Of a stretch of 64,000 bases of DNA, positions 54,591 to 62,633 are shown one piece after another (position 1 is the stretch's first letter; each line of letters starts with the position of its first letter). The position numbers were made by a program, and so were the translations under genes. The DNA is from Candidatus Poseidonia alphae (lineage in GTDB: Archaea; Thermoplasmatota; Poseidoniia; Poseidoniales; Poseidoniaceae): NCBI GenBank assembly GCA_002505405.1, contig DAVD01000012.1, positions 30,543 through 94,542 on the forward strand. Direction: 5' to 3'. The notes under the pieces were generated by a model. The model worked only from the letters and a program-made list of their open reading frames with translations, was not told where the DNA came from and did not search any database.

Positions 54591-55034
54591 ATGGTCATGT
54601 CCGGTGGAGGAAAAGGCGATCCTCGGGACGATGAGACAACTTCTGAAGAAGCCGAAGTGCTGGATTGGTCTTTTCAAAACAAGACCGAATCGCTCGTGAG
54701 AAAGGGGCGTCACACCGGTTCAAATTTCCGAAGGACCATCTTTGACAGGGCCGACCTAACCGAAGGGGATTTTACCCACTGTGACTTTCGTCGTGCTTCG
54801 ATGGTTGATACCGATTTGATGAAATCTTCATTCGACCACTCGGATTTCCGTGGTGCTGATTTGAGAAAAGCAAGACTGAACCTTTCAAATTTTAAGAATT
54901 GTAAATTCAAGGGTGCCGACTTACGTGGAATACGAGGCAAATACGCGATCTGGCAGGGTAGCGATTGGTGGAACGCCACCATGGACGACGAATTGCGAAA
55001 GGCCCTTGCCAAAAAATGGCCAAAGCCTGAATGA
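54591..55034 (+). CDS. Pentapeptide-repeat protein
   Basis: 147 residues. From about residue 40 the A/S/C-D/N-F/L-x-x repeats are clear: SNFRR, TIFDR, ADLTE, GDFTH, CDFRR, ASMVD, TDLMK, SSFDH, SDFRG, ADLRK, ARLNL, SNFKN, CKFKG, ADLRG. That makes a short right-handed beta-helix of roughly three to four coils. The N-terminus is acidic and the C-terminus amphipathic. GAGGTG precedes the ATG. Pentapeptide proteins act in DNA mimicry, membrane association or unknown roles, and nothing here indicates which. Confidence 0.85.
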   Translation: MVMSGGGKGDPRDDETTSEEAEVLDWSFQNKTESLVRKGRHTGSNFRRTIFDRADLTEGDFTHCDFRRASMVDTDLMKSSFDHSDFRGADLRKARLNLSNFKNCKFKGADLRGIRGKYAIWQGSDWWNATMDDELRKALAKKWPKPE

Positions 55035-55059
55035 ACCATTCACTGCACAACTGATTGAA

Positions 55060-55809
55060 TCAGTCATCCTTTTCCTTCAATCCGGTAGCATTGATATCGC
55101 CAGCGATTGCACTGTCCTGAATGTTGTAAGTAATATTCTGAACAACTGTGGTTGACTTTGCTTTCTCCAACTCATCCTGCATATGCGTTTTTTCAAGTTC
55201 AGCCCGAGTGACTGTTTGCTGTAAACGTTGTATTTCATCATTGACTGATTCGTCTTGTACCACAATGACTTGGAGGTTGAGAGCCATCCGAGCTTTGGTG
55301 TTCAAGAGAGGTAACGCTGTTACCGCGAGACATAAGGACATGATCGCTCCACAAAGATACACCCATATTTCGTAAGTCAGCATCATAGCGTCACCCAAGT
55401 GCATTTGAGCTGAATCGTTGATGAGATAACTTCCATAAACGCCGGAAATCAGGCCAAGCACTGCTCCCGTTACACAGAGATACGCTCCGTTGATGTTCAA
55501 TCGATGCAAGAGAGGCGTCCCAATAAGCAAGCAAATCGTTGCTATTGCCAGCCCAATTGAACGGATCAGGTATCCCTTATTTGTTTGAACTTCATCTTCA
55601 AAGGCTCTAAAGTCGTCCACGGATGTTGGCTCTCCACCCTGACTGTTTGGAGTCGCCAGGAAGGTATCAACCTGGGAATCCGTAAGCCCGCCTTGGTGCT
55701 GAAGCCAGTCTTGATAGGAGAACCCCGCCAGTAAAAGCGCGCTGAAAAAGAGGATGATGGCGATGTTCTTCGGCCCTCGCGTGTCTGGTTTAATGCCTTC
55801 ATTATTCAT
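55060..55809 (-). CDS. Four-helix membrane protein with coiled coil and C-terminal beta-strand motif
   Basis: 249 residues. Hydrophobic helices are at about 15-32, 84-100, 108-128 and 148-168, followed by a charged coiled coil (about 190-220). The end reads VVQNITYNIQDSAIAGDINATG. A similar N-I-x-D-S-x-I-x-G-D segment recurs at the ends of some archaeal proteins, where it may form a short beta repeat; I cite that from memory. The gene overlaps the thioesterase start by 8 bases. No catalytic motif is visible. Confidence 0.75.
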   Translation of the reverse strand: MNNEGIKPDTRGPKNIAIILFFSALLLAGFSYQDWLQHQGGLTDSQVDTFLATPNSQGGEPTSVDDFRAFEDEVQTNKGYLIRSIGLAIATICLLIGTPLLHRLNINGAYLCVTGAVLGLISGVYGSYLINDSAQMHLGDAMMLTYEIWVYLCGAIMSLCLAVTALPLLNTKARMALNLQVIVVQDESVNDEIQRLQQTVTRAELEKTHMQDELEKAKSTTVVQNITYNIQDSAIAGDINATGLKEKDD

Positions 55810-56230
55810 TATCTACCCCTCCATCTAAATGGTTGAGCAGTCCCGTTTTGAGGCGCTCTGGAATCGGTGTTGGCTTCAGCGTATCCATGTCAACACAAAC
55901 GGTGGTTTGGGATGATGACCAAACAAGATCTGCGTGTTGATTGATGAAACGATATTCCCAGACCAACGATGTGGTCCCGATATGGGAAATTGATATATGC
56001 GCTGAAATACGGTCGCCATACCTCATTGGCGCTTTGAATTCCGACGCGATGTTGATCACGGGAAAACCAACTTTCAGTTCTCCAAGAACCGTTGGATAAT
56101 CCACACCGCACATCTCTGGCCAAGTGGCTTCAAACACCCGATGTGCCAGGTCGTAGATTCTTGGGAAGTAGGCGATATTGGCCAAATCGACCATCGGGAA
56201 TTCCACGGAGCGTTCAATCACTACGGCCAT
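55802..56230 (-). CDS. Thioesterase of the 4-hydroxybenzoyl-CoA thioesterase (hotdog) type
   Basis: 142 residues of hotdog fold. The helix begins EFPMVDLANIAYFPRIYDLAHRVFEATW. In this family an Asp in the 'D-x-x-G/A-x-x-x-F/Y' stretch is catalytic and VDLANIAYF fits it. GDRISAHISISHIGTTSLVWEYRF then carries the strands. It hydrolyses an acyl-CoA or other thioester; the substrate cannot be told. It is coupled to the membrane protein downstream by an 8-base overlap. Confidence 0.85.
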   Translation of the reverse strand: MAVVIERSVEFPMVDLANIAYFPRIYDLAHRVFEATWPEMCGVDYPTVLGELKVGFPVINIASEFKAPMRYGDRISAHISISHIGTTSLVWEYRFINQHADLVWSSSQTTVCVDMDTLKPTPIPERLKTGLLNHLDGGVDNE

Positions 56231-56294
56231 GGACTTTCCAGGCGTCTCAATTCAATGAACCCTTGTACGAAACAGGGCGTTGTATCACCCTCGC

Positions 56295-56303
56295 GCTTAT
56301 ATT
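56295..56303 (+). promoter_or_regulatory. Box A upstream of tRNA-Arg
   Basis: CTTATATTG centred about 27 bases upstream of the tRNA 5' end, at the spacing expected for an archaeal tRNA promoter. Confidence 0.65.
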
Positions 56304-56316
56304 GGGGCGGCTGGTC

Positions 56317-56329
56317 GGCCAAATTGGCC
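56317..56329. repeat. Palindrome across the tRNA 5' end
   Basis: GGCC-AAATT-GGCC spans the last upstream bases and the first acceptor bases of tRNA-Arg. It could let the precursor 5' leader pair with the acceptor stem, or be chance. Confidence 0.4.
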
Positions 56330-56402
56330 CTATAGTGTAGCTTGGATATCACAGAGGCTTGCGGAGCCTCGAACCCGTGTTCGAATCGCGGTGGGGCCGC
56401 CA
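56326..56402 (+). tRNA. tRNA-Arg (anticodon GCG)
   Basis: Full cloverleaf. The acceptor 56326-56332 pairs with 56392-56398 (one T-G wobble), G399 is the discriminator, and CCA is encoded (56400-56402). The D arm GTG/CAC lies at 335-337/350-352. The anticodon stem GAGGC/GCCTC encloses TTGCGGA, so the anticodon is GCG at 56361-56363, reading CGC. The variable loop is 4 bases. The T arm CCGTG/CGCGG surrounds TTCGAAT, with one wobble. No intron. It is flanked by the thioesterase (divergent) and the unknown protein (convergent). Confidence 0.95.
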
Positions 56403-56419
56403 TTCAACCATGAATCAGC

Positions 56420-57385
56420 TCAAGCAAGAGCCAAGTTACGAATCTGCTCATCAAGAAGAGCGACGGTTGTTGCTTCTTCTTCAGTGATGGTTTCATCGTA
56501 AAAAGATTGAATCGTTGCAGGGTCGTAATCCTCACTCTCAATGGTTGTCAACAACTTCTTGGCGAGAGGGGGGTAAACTGAGGCGACCTTTCTGACAAAA
56601 ATGGGGTCTGTCTGCCACTCGGATGAGTTGCGAAGAATTGCAGGAGATTCGGATAGATGGTCGATGAGGTCAAAGAAGCCGCAAAGCGTGTAATGTTGGG
56701 AGGTTTCGGCTAGATGGTCATCAAACATGTCATTCCACCAACTTTGACGTGACTTTGAGTATTCTATCTTGAAGCCGCGAGCCAGTGGATTTCCAAAAGA
56801 AACGCGCCACTTCCATCCGTTTGTACCTCTCAAGGTAAAATGGTCAGATTTGGGGTCCAAACGCCCACCGTATTTCATGAAAAGATGTTCTGACAAGGAT
56901 TCGGTGAGGGGACTCTCTCTTAACCCGTACATGGCGTACAATGCATGGCGTAGAGGGCCCATGTTTTCTTGAAGCCATGTCGACTCATCGTTCATGAGCC
57001 CCAGCAAATATGCTCCAAGGAGGTCGTATGCAGGCATTGAACCGTTGATTTGGACTTGAACGCATGCAGTTTTTGGTTGGTCGACAAGAGTTCCTTTGGG
57101 GTGGATTTCAACCTGGTCAAAAGAACTGTAATCAAAGGGGTTGTTCATTTTGTTGAGAAACCCGCCCATGTCAACACGATAGGTTGCAAGCGTTCCATTT
57201 ACAATGATTCGACCAGCCTTGTCGAGAAACATTCGGTCTTGGTTTCGGGCTACGATACTGCTGACTAACTTTGCAGCCCGATTGGTTGCTTGAGCAGCCT
57301 CCAACATTTGGTTCAACAGCAATTCCCTTCGGTAATCTTGGACAACTTCACTCGCTTGGTTTTCTTCTTCATCGTCCGGACTCAT
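56420..57385 (-). CDS. Protein of unknown function
   Basis: 321 residues, soluble, with no signal peptide or membrane helix. The N-terminus is helical (about 15-50, EVVQDYRRELLLNQMLEAAQ). The middle has alternating beta segments (GRIIVNGTLATYRVDMGGFL, GTNGWKWRVSFGNPLARGFKIEY) with a conserved-looking tryptophan pair. The C-terminus is helical and acidic. A single Cys at about residue 246 makes metal binding unlikely. I do not recognise the family. It is convergent with the tRNA and 32 bases downstream of the HAD gene, on the same strand. Confidence 0.75.
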   Translation of the reverse strand: MSPDDEEENQASEVVQDYRRELLLNQMLEAAQATNRAAKLVSSIVARNQDRMFLDKAGRIIVNGTLATYRVDMGGFLNKMNNPFDYSSFDQVEIHPKGTLVDQPKTACVQVQINGSMPAYDLLGAYLLGLMNDESTWLQENMGPLRHALYAMYGLRESPLTESLSEHLFMKYGGRLDPKSDHFTLRGTNGWKWRVSFGNPLARGFKIEYSKSRQSWWNDMFDDHLAETSQHYTLCGFFDLIDHLSESPAILRNSSEWQTDPIFVRKVASVYPPLAKKLLTTIESEDYDPATIQSFYDETITEEEATTVALLDEQIRNLALA

Positions 57386-57417
57386 GGTTTAGATGGCCCG
57401 TAAGGATATATGAACCC

Positions 57418-58080
57418 TCAAGGCCATTCCACAATTTCCCACTGGTATGAGTGCGCGTGCTTTCGTAGAGACCCTTCTGGGTTAACAGCAATTGCATGCC
57501 CGCAGAGCTTCATAAACCACGAATCTGCAAGGGTATTTCCATATCCATAACATTGACTGAGGTCGTGATTGTTTTCCCTCGCATCCAATTCCACTACGGG
57601 GACTTTGCCTTTGCGACGGGGGACGCTCCAACCCCGCTCAGAACCTGACAAAATGCCTGTTCGCTCGCTTGGCCCGCAACCGTACACTGCGTCCATGTTG
57701 AGAACCTGAGCCATCGCTTCAGCCATGGGAGCAACGGTAGCCGTAACAAGGATCAAACGGTGGCCTTGATCACGATGCCACTGCAGTCGTTCCCAAGCTC
57801 CCGCTGAAACATGTTCTTTCAAGACATGTTCAGCCAAGTGCTCTGAATAGTTCTCAAGGACTTCCCATGACGCTAGAGATAGGTGGCCGCGGTTTCGGGC
57901 CGCATCGTAAACAGAACGACCTCGTAATAAATTGGTCAAAAAACCAGATGTCCATGCTACTGCACCCCATGGAATACGCCATGGACGACGTTTAGCGAGA
58001 TGAGCCGTGAGGGTTTTTTCGCTGGACGCATTGAGGAGCGTTCCATCGAGGTCGAAATAAGCAGCGATTTGCCCCTCCAT
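57418..58080 (-). CDS. HAD-superfamily phosphatase (HAD-IB type)
   Basis: 220 residues. Motif I is FDLDGTLLNASSE with the nucleophile and acid Asp. Motif II is LILVTATVAP (Thr/Ser). The lysine of motif III is in PRRKGKVPVV, and motif IV is CYGYGNTLADSWF, where the usual second acidic pair is partly replaced by GN-x-x-AD. The helical cap between motifs I and II matches subclass IB (SerB-like). The substrate is unknown; a phosphoserine-like or lipid phosphate is possible. No membrane helix. Confidence 0.85.
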   Translation of the reverse strand: MEGQIAAYFDLDGTLLNASSEKTLTAHLAKRRPWRIPWGAVAWTSGFLTNLLRGRSVYDAARNRGHLSLASWEVLENYSEHLAEHVLKEHVSAGAWERLQWHRDQGHRLILVTATVAPMAEAMAQVLNMDAVYGCGPSERTGILSGSERGWSVPRRKGKVPVVELDARENNHDLSQCYGYGNTLADSWFMKLCGHAIAVNPEGSLRKHAHSYQWEIVEWP

Positions 58081-58129
58081 ATTGGTGCTGATGAGCGGGC
58101 CCTACATGAGACAAACCCACAATTCTCCT

Positions 58130-58417
58130 TTATTGGCTTGATTTTTTAGAAGGCTCATCGCCAATCAAACCGTACACGCGGCGACCAGCACGATGGTCCT
58201 GCCACCACGTGAGGGTGGCACCAAGATGTCGTGTGATGAAGAAACCTACTTTTCTTGGAGTAAGGCCGTGGTTGCGCATCCCTTGATCGTGGTTCAAATT
58301 AGCGACGATGGCTTGGGCAGAACAGCCTGGATTCGCTGAAACAAAATGTCGAACCTCACGACACATACGGTTGAATCGTGCTCTTTTTTGACTGCCTATA
58401 CCTGTCCTGTTTGACAT
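58130..58417 (-). CDS. Small basic helix-turn-helix-like protein
   Basis: About 95 residues from ATG 58417; a TTG 9 bases earlier is in frame. A helical basic N-terminus (RARFNRMCREVRHFVSANPG) precedes a winged-helix-like stretch (CSAQAIVANLNHDQGMRNHGLTPRKVGFFITRHLG), then a Trp-rich end. It could be a small DNA-binding protein. Lack of neighbours in one operon leaves its role open. Confidence 0.65.
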   Translation of the reverse strand: MSNRTGIGSQKRARFNRMCREVRHFVSANPGCSAQAIVANLNHDQGMRNHGLTPRKVGFFITRHLGATLTWWQDHRAGRRVYGLIGDEPSKKSSQ

Positions 58418-58462
58418 AAACGGCAAAATCTTGTTGAACCGTTATCAAAGATTCGTTGGGGG

Positions 58463-58816
58463 TTACTCGAACGAAACGGATTGGGTGGTCTTCCAGTTAG
58501 CCGTGGCTAACTTCTTGGCTTTTCCATCAGCGATGATCGGGTGAATCTTGTTGAGCCGTCCGTGCATTCCATGGACGTGAAACTTCACGCGCAGTTCTGC
58601 TGCTCGGTCTCGGTGAAGGGCTTCGTCTTGCTCATCGTCGAGTTCGACTGAAGCAAGTTCATGGCCTTGATTTGCGCAACGCACAGAAAGGGTGTTGTTT
58701 GCATAGAAGAGCGAGGGCCTGAAGTCCCAGTCGTCTGGATCATTCATCCAAACGGAGAGGTCAACAGACAAGGCGTCTCGAATCGTAACTCGGCTGACTT
58801 CAACTGTATCGACCAT
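58463..58816 (-). CDS. Small conserved-looking hypothetical protein
   Basis: About 117 residues. AAGGA lies 9 bases before the ATG at 58816; an in-frame ATG at 58825 is the alternative. It is rich in beta-forming stretches (VSRVTIRDALSVDLSVW, LSVRCANQGHELASVELDDEQ, ELRVKFHVHGMHG). No signal peptide or metal motif. Function unknown. Confidence 0.6.
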   Translation of the reverse strand: MVDTVEVSRVTIRDALSVDLSVWMNDPDDWDFRPSLFYANNTLSVRCANQGHELASVELDDEQDEALHRDRAAELRVKFHVHGMHGRLNKIHPIIADGKAKKLATANWKTTQSVSFE

Positions 58817-58863
58817 GATGACCATTCCTTTCCAAGGCGCCCCTCTTCATACACCTTTCTCTT

Positions 58864-60054
58864 TCAAACGCTGGAATCGCTGACGGCTACTTCCGATAAA
58901 GAAGGCCTCATAACGGTGATTTTAACGCTCAAAACCCAATCGTTCCCCGGGTCGGGGTCTGGCTCTCCAAATATTGAATCGGGGTCGGATTGTTGAGCAA
59001 CAACCGACCAAATCCATTCGCCTTGGCCGGTTCGGTTTCCTCGGTCACCCAACAAGAAATTCAACAACTCTTCCTCTGAATCCGATACGAACAAACCTTC
59101 TTCACCTGGTGAATTCATTTCATCAAGCGACATTTCAGCCGTTGCGGGTTCATTGGTGGTGTAATTTCCGGCTTGGGTTTGAGCAGTTTTTCTATAATTA
59201 TCATCAACGATATGGAGGACCAGTGAGAAGTTATCGTGTGGAGGTGCAATGTCTCGATCGAGTTCCAACAAAGCGTCAAAGGCGATGATGCGCCCGTTTT
59301 CGCCTGGTGTCAGATTCCCTTCCCATGTCTGACCCTGTTCAAGATACTCGTCCCAGGAAATGTCAATGGTTTCAGTGACCCAGACAACGTTGAACGTACG
59401 TGTTGTGATGTTCAATTCAAACGATTCTATCGCAAATGCTCCATCGCTGTCATCGATTCGAAGAATGCCATGAATCATGCCTGAAGTTGTTGTATCAAAG
59501 AGAACTTCGGGCGTTAAAGCGTCCAAATCATTGAGTGGGTCTCCGTCTCCATTGGTATCGACCTTGATGTCAAAGTCCCAAGAGAAGGCCATTTGCCCGC
59601 CTTCCGGGTCGTAAGATTCCGAGGCATCGAACAGGGCTGAATCTCCAGCGCGAACCGATGTGGGCATGCTGATGTTGATGACCGGCGCTCCGTTAACCAA
59701 AACAGTCGCAACGGCATCGTCGGTTCCGCCTTGGTCGTTGGTAACGGTCAAACGAACGATGTATTGCCCGTGATTTGGGAACGCATGAGAGGTGAAACCC
59801 ACTACGGTTTCGGCGGTTGAGCCGTCACCAAAGTCCCAACTGTAGCCGGTGATGATTCCCTCAACAGCGGAGGAGTCTCGAGCGTCCAAGGTTACCATTT
59901 CGCCTTCTTGAATGAGGGTTGGGTAGGCTTCCAATGTGGCCCGAGGAGAAACCGTTGTGTCCAAGGCTTGCAAGCAACCGGACAGCAATGAAATGAGAAC
60001 AAAGCCAACGGCAAAGGCGGTTGACACCTTTGTTCGCTTTAGGGAATGCTTCAT
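58864..60054 (-). CDS. Secreted lipoprotein with PKD domains
   Basis: About 396 residues from the ATG at 60054; a longer frame to 60288 lacks a signal peptide at its start. The N-terminus has a signal ending in a lipobox (LISLLSGC), so Cys becomes lipid-anchored if archaeal lipoprotein processing applies. Two PKD-type folds follow: YSWDFGDGSTAETV ... VRLTVTNDQGGTDDAVA, and FSWDFDIKVDTNGDGD. A beta-rich acidic end follows. Such domains usually sit on surface binding proteins. The substrate is unknown. Confidence 0.85.
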   Translation of the reverse strand: MKHSLKRTKVSTAFAVGFVLISLLSGCLQALDTTVSPRATLEAYPTLIQEGEMVTLDARDSSAVEGIITGYSWDFGDGSTAETVVGFTSHAFPNHGQYIVRLTVTNDQGGTDDAVATVLVNGAPVINISMPTSVRAGDSALFDASESYDPEGGQMAFSWDFDIKVDTNGDGDPLNDLDALTPEVLFDTTTSGMIHGILRIDDSDGAFAIESFELNITTRTFNVVWVTETIDISWDEYLEQGQTWEGNLTPGENGRIIAFDALLELDRDIAPPHDNFSLVLHIVDDNYRKTAQTQAGNYTTNEPATAEMSLDEMNSPGEEGLFVSDSEEELLNFLLGDRGNRTGQGEWIWSVVAQQSDPDSIFGEPDPDPGNDWVLSVKITVMRPSLSEVAVSDSSV

Positions 60055-60100
60055 GTTAGAAACGACCGGCCCATCCTTTCTAACTGTTCGGTTGAAGTGA

Positions 60101-60490
60101 TTAAACAGAAGCCCTGTTTTCATGCCCGTCGAAGACGACGGTTTCGGATATATCCCCTTCGACCATTGCATCTTCATAGGGGTCTTCAACCTCTGACACA
60201 TCATGGATTTCAACCTCATCTTGATGGGTAAATGACGGTGATGTACCTTCACTGAGCAAGTCTTCAATTTGAGCCTGACTGGCATCATAAGGCGCTGGAA
60301 CGCTGTTCGCTAAGGGCTCCAAGACCGGGTCGTCTTCTTCGAACAGGGCGAGGGCTTCCGTTGCGCGTTTTTCCTGAGTGTGATGGAAGGTGGTCATGTC
60401 CTCCTCCAATACCGCAGGCTCTACAACAGGCGTATTACCTACAGAATCGGTTCTTCCTATGACTTGATTCAACCAACTTCGAAGCCCCAT
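60101..60490 (-). CDS. Acidic protein of unknown function
   Basis: 129 residues, strongly acidic, with no recognisable motif. The N-terminus (MGLRSWLNQVIGR) could be an amphipathic membrane-surface helix, and the rest is Glu/Asp-rich and probably disordered. It is divergent from the exonuclease gene (67-base gap) and 46 bases upstream of the lipoprotein on the same strand. It may be a real short gene, but the composition leaves some doubt. Confidence 0.55.
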   Translation of the reverse strand: MGLRSWLNQVIGRTDSVGNTPVVEPAVLEEDMTTFHHTQEKRATEALALFEEDDPVLEPLANSVPAPYDASQAQIEDLLSEGTSPSFTHQDEVEIHDVSEVEDPYEDAMVEGDISETVVFDGHENRASV

Positions 60491-60556
60491 ATTCCGCCCA
60501 AGGGCTCATCGGGTTTGAGAGTGATGTTCAAAGAGGAGCAGTTGCGGTGAAATGTC

Positions 60557-61372
60557 ATGGGGCAAGACCTTTTCCAAGGCGAAAAAGTTCTGGCCTTTGA
60601 CCTTGAGACCACCGGGGTATCAACACAAGAGGACAAGATTGTCCAACTCGCTTTGATCGGCAGTGCTATCGATGGAACAGCGGTCAACTTCGAACGCTTG
60701 GTCAACCCAAAACGCTCCATACCCTATGATGCAAGTCGAATCCACGGGATTTACGACAGAGATGTTCGCAGCTTACAAGGGTTTGAAGCCGTGGCTGACG
60801 AGGTCGCTGAATTGATTGAAGGCGCTGTTTTAGTAGGCCACAATGTCAGAAAATTTGATTTCGCCATGCTAGAAAAGGAATTTCTCCGGCTCGGTAGACT
60901 TTGTCCGCAACCTAAGGCGATTATGGATACGCTTGAACTGGTCCGGAGACTCAAGATTCCAAGACCTCACAATCTTGGCTCACTTTGCAGCCGGCACGGA
61001 ATTCGTCTGGAAGCCGCACATACTGCCGCTGCAGATGCTGCTGCAACGCTGTTGCTGTTTTGGCGACTCTCCGTTGAACATTCTCCAGCGTTCCGAAGGT
61101 CAATCCCCGAACTTGAACGATGGATTGTTCACGGCGAAGGAAACACGGACGCTTCGGAACTTGGCAGAGGTTTGAACGACTTGGAACCGGTGGATTCCTT
61201 AGGAAAAGTTCGTCGCGATGGTGCCCATTACGTTGTCTCTTTTGGCCGTCACAGAGGAAAACATCTTTCTGAAATTCAAGCAATAGACCCCGGTTATGTC
61301 GGGTGGTTGCTTTCCCCTAATGGAATCGAATGCGAAGATACGCGGCAATTGTTGCGCGAACATCTACGCTGA
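60557..61372 (+). CDS. DEDDh-type 3'-5' exonuclease with C-terminal extension
   Basis: 271 residues, DnaQ-like. Exo I is AFDLETTGV (D, E), Exo II GHNVRKFDFAML (D), and Exo III HTAAADAAATLLLF (H and D). It likely trims 3' ends of DNA or RNA. The C-terminal ~60 residues (VVSFGRHRGKHLSEIQAIDPGYVGWLL) match the small F-G-x-H-x-G-x-x-L domain found after exonucleases. GGTGA lies 7 bases upstream of the ATG. The last 9 bases overlap tail-to-tail with the RecB-like nuclease, which makes DNA-end processing the likely context. Confidence 0.88.
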   Translation: MGQDLFQGEKVLAFDLETTGVSTQEDKIVQLALIGSAIDGTAVNFERLVNPKRSIPYDASRIHGIYDRDVRSLQGFEAVADEVAELIEGAVLVGHNVRKFDFAMLEKEFLRLGRLCPQPKAIMDTLELVRRLKIPRPHNLGSLCSRHGIRLEAAHTAAADAAATLLLFWRLSVEHSPAFRRSIPELERWIVHGEGNTDASELGRGLNDLEPVDSLGKVRRDGAHYVVSFGRHRGKHLSEIQAIDPGYVGWLLSPNGIECEDTRQLLREHLR

Positions 61373-62548
61373 GAGGGGCTCGTACGGTTCGCCGTCCGGC
61401 AAAGGATTCCACGGAAGAACATCACACCACGGACCAACTCGCCAGGAACGTCGAGCCGTCATGATCGACCCGAGAAACAGCGGCCCTTGGTAGCCTTGAG
61501 TTCGCAATTCTTCGAGAGCATCTTTTCCACGACCGTCGAATTTTGCTGAAACTCGGTTGCCTGTTGGGATTGCTCGTCCGGTCTCATCCAATGGTTCGCA
61601 AAGTTCCACAACGCCGACACCGCTGACGTCGTCGTATTGATGCAAAAGGACGACGGCATCGCTGAAATCATCTTTGTGAAGGGTGCCGGACTCTTTGCGC
61701 CAAGTCCACCAGTGCGGGCACCACGCCTTCCAATCGCAGAACCCTCCACAACTGTCCGGTCCAGGGGTTGGCTCCATGGGAATGGGGGTGGCTTGCGTTG
61801 CCTCCCAAGCAGCGTATGCGTCTTCGAGGACGCTTGGCCCTAGAGCAGCCCACTTGCTTGCTGTTTTGGTGTACCATCCTTCAGTACGAACCGGTGGCGC
61901 GCTTGGATTGTTAGCGAGAAGAATGTCCCGATACATTCGGAGTTGGCGATTTACTTCGGTCTTCAGTTCCTTTGTTGGTGCGTTGCCAGTTTTTAGGTCT
62001 GCAACCAGCCAGCCTTTCATCGTGCCATCCTCGGCCATATCTGCGAACAATAAATCCAAGCGGCCCATTAGACGGCCGTCACTGGTTTTGAGTTCGCCCT
62101 CTACGGCGATGGTGAGTTGTTGCAATCGCTTCCAAAGGGCAACGGTGATGTCTTCATGGGGCAGTTCACGCGCCCCTAAGTGGTCAAGCAAGAGAATAAC
62201 GCCCCCTCGTTGTTGTTTGAGCGCTTCCTTCCATTTGTCTTCTTTCCAATTGGGGCGTCTGGGCGTAGCCATGAACACTGCCTTTTCCTCTTCCCAACGT
62301 ATCTTGAGAACACGCTCTGCCTCACGGGGCAACCATCCTGCTTCCTTATCCCCGCGTCCTGAAAGGTCCAAGTTGAGCAAATCTTCAATCGAAGCGTGGA
62401 CTGCGGTTCCAAGCGAGGCCGCCATTCCCGCCTTCCGTGGGAGGCGTTGTCGGCTGAGCCAATACATCCTCGGACAAGTCTCGTAGCGATTCCATGCGGA
62501 AGGCGAAAGGCTGTGTGGACGTGGCGAAGGAGTTTCGTCAGCGCTCAT
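61364..62548 (-). CDS. RecB-family PD-(D/E)XK nuclease with Fe-S cysteines
   Basis: 394 residues. The nuclease core is ordered as in Cas4/RecB-type enzymes: C25 in CPRMYWLS, H51 in GTAVHASIED, D165 in GRLDLLFA, D184 and K186 in VADLKTG, and Q202-x3-Y206. C267, C271 and C277 (SCGGFCDWKAWC) complete a four-Cys Fe-S set with C25. The last ~110 residues form an extra domain (VGVVELCEPLDETGRAIPTGNRVS). No CRISPR array or Cas1/2 is nearby, so a Cas4 role is not supported. It is convergent with the DnaQ-like exonuclease, whose tail it overlaps by 9 bases. Confidence 0.87.
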   Translation of the reverse strand: MSADETPSPRPHSLSPSAWNRYETCPRMYWLSRQRLPRKAGMAASLGTAVHASIEDLLNLDLSGRGDKEAGWLPREAERVLKIRWEEEKAVFMATPRRPNWKEDKWKEALKQQRGGVILLLDHLGARELPHEDITVALWKRLQQLTIAVEGELKTSDGRLMGRLDLLFADMAEDGTMKGWLVADLKTGNAPTKELKTEVNRQLRMYRDILLANNPSAPPVRTEGWYTKTASKWAALGPSVLEDAYAAWEATQATPIPMEPTPGPDSCGGFCDWKAWCPHWWTWRKESGTLHKDDFSDAVVLLHQYDDVSGVGVVELCEPLDETGRAIPTGNRVSAKFDGRGKDALEELRTQGYQGPLFLGSIMTARRSWRVGPWCDVLPWNPLPDGEPYEPLSA

Positions 62549-62633
62549 GGCTGTTGGTGAACCTTGTCAATGATGAAGCCTTTGATGTCATGGAGCCAAA
62601 GCGTTGAAGGCGCACGGTCCGTTAGGGGAACTC

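Noticed and set aside
61364..62548. RecB-like nuclease considered as Cas4
   Set aside because: No CRISPR repeats, cas1 or cas2 in the window, and the protein has a large extra C-terminal domain.
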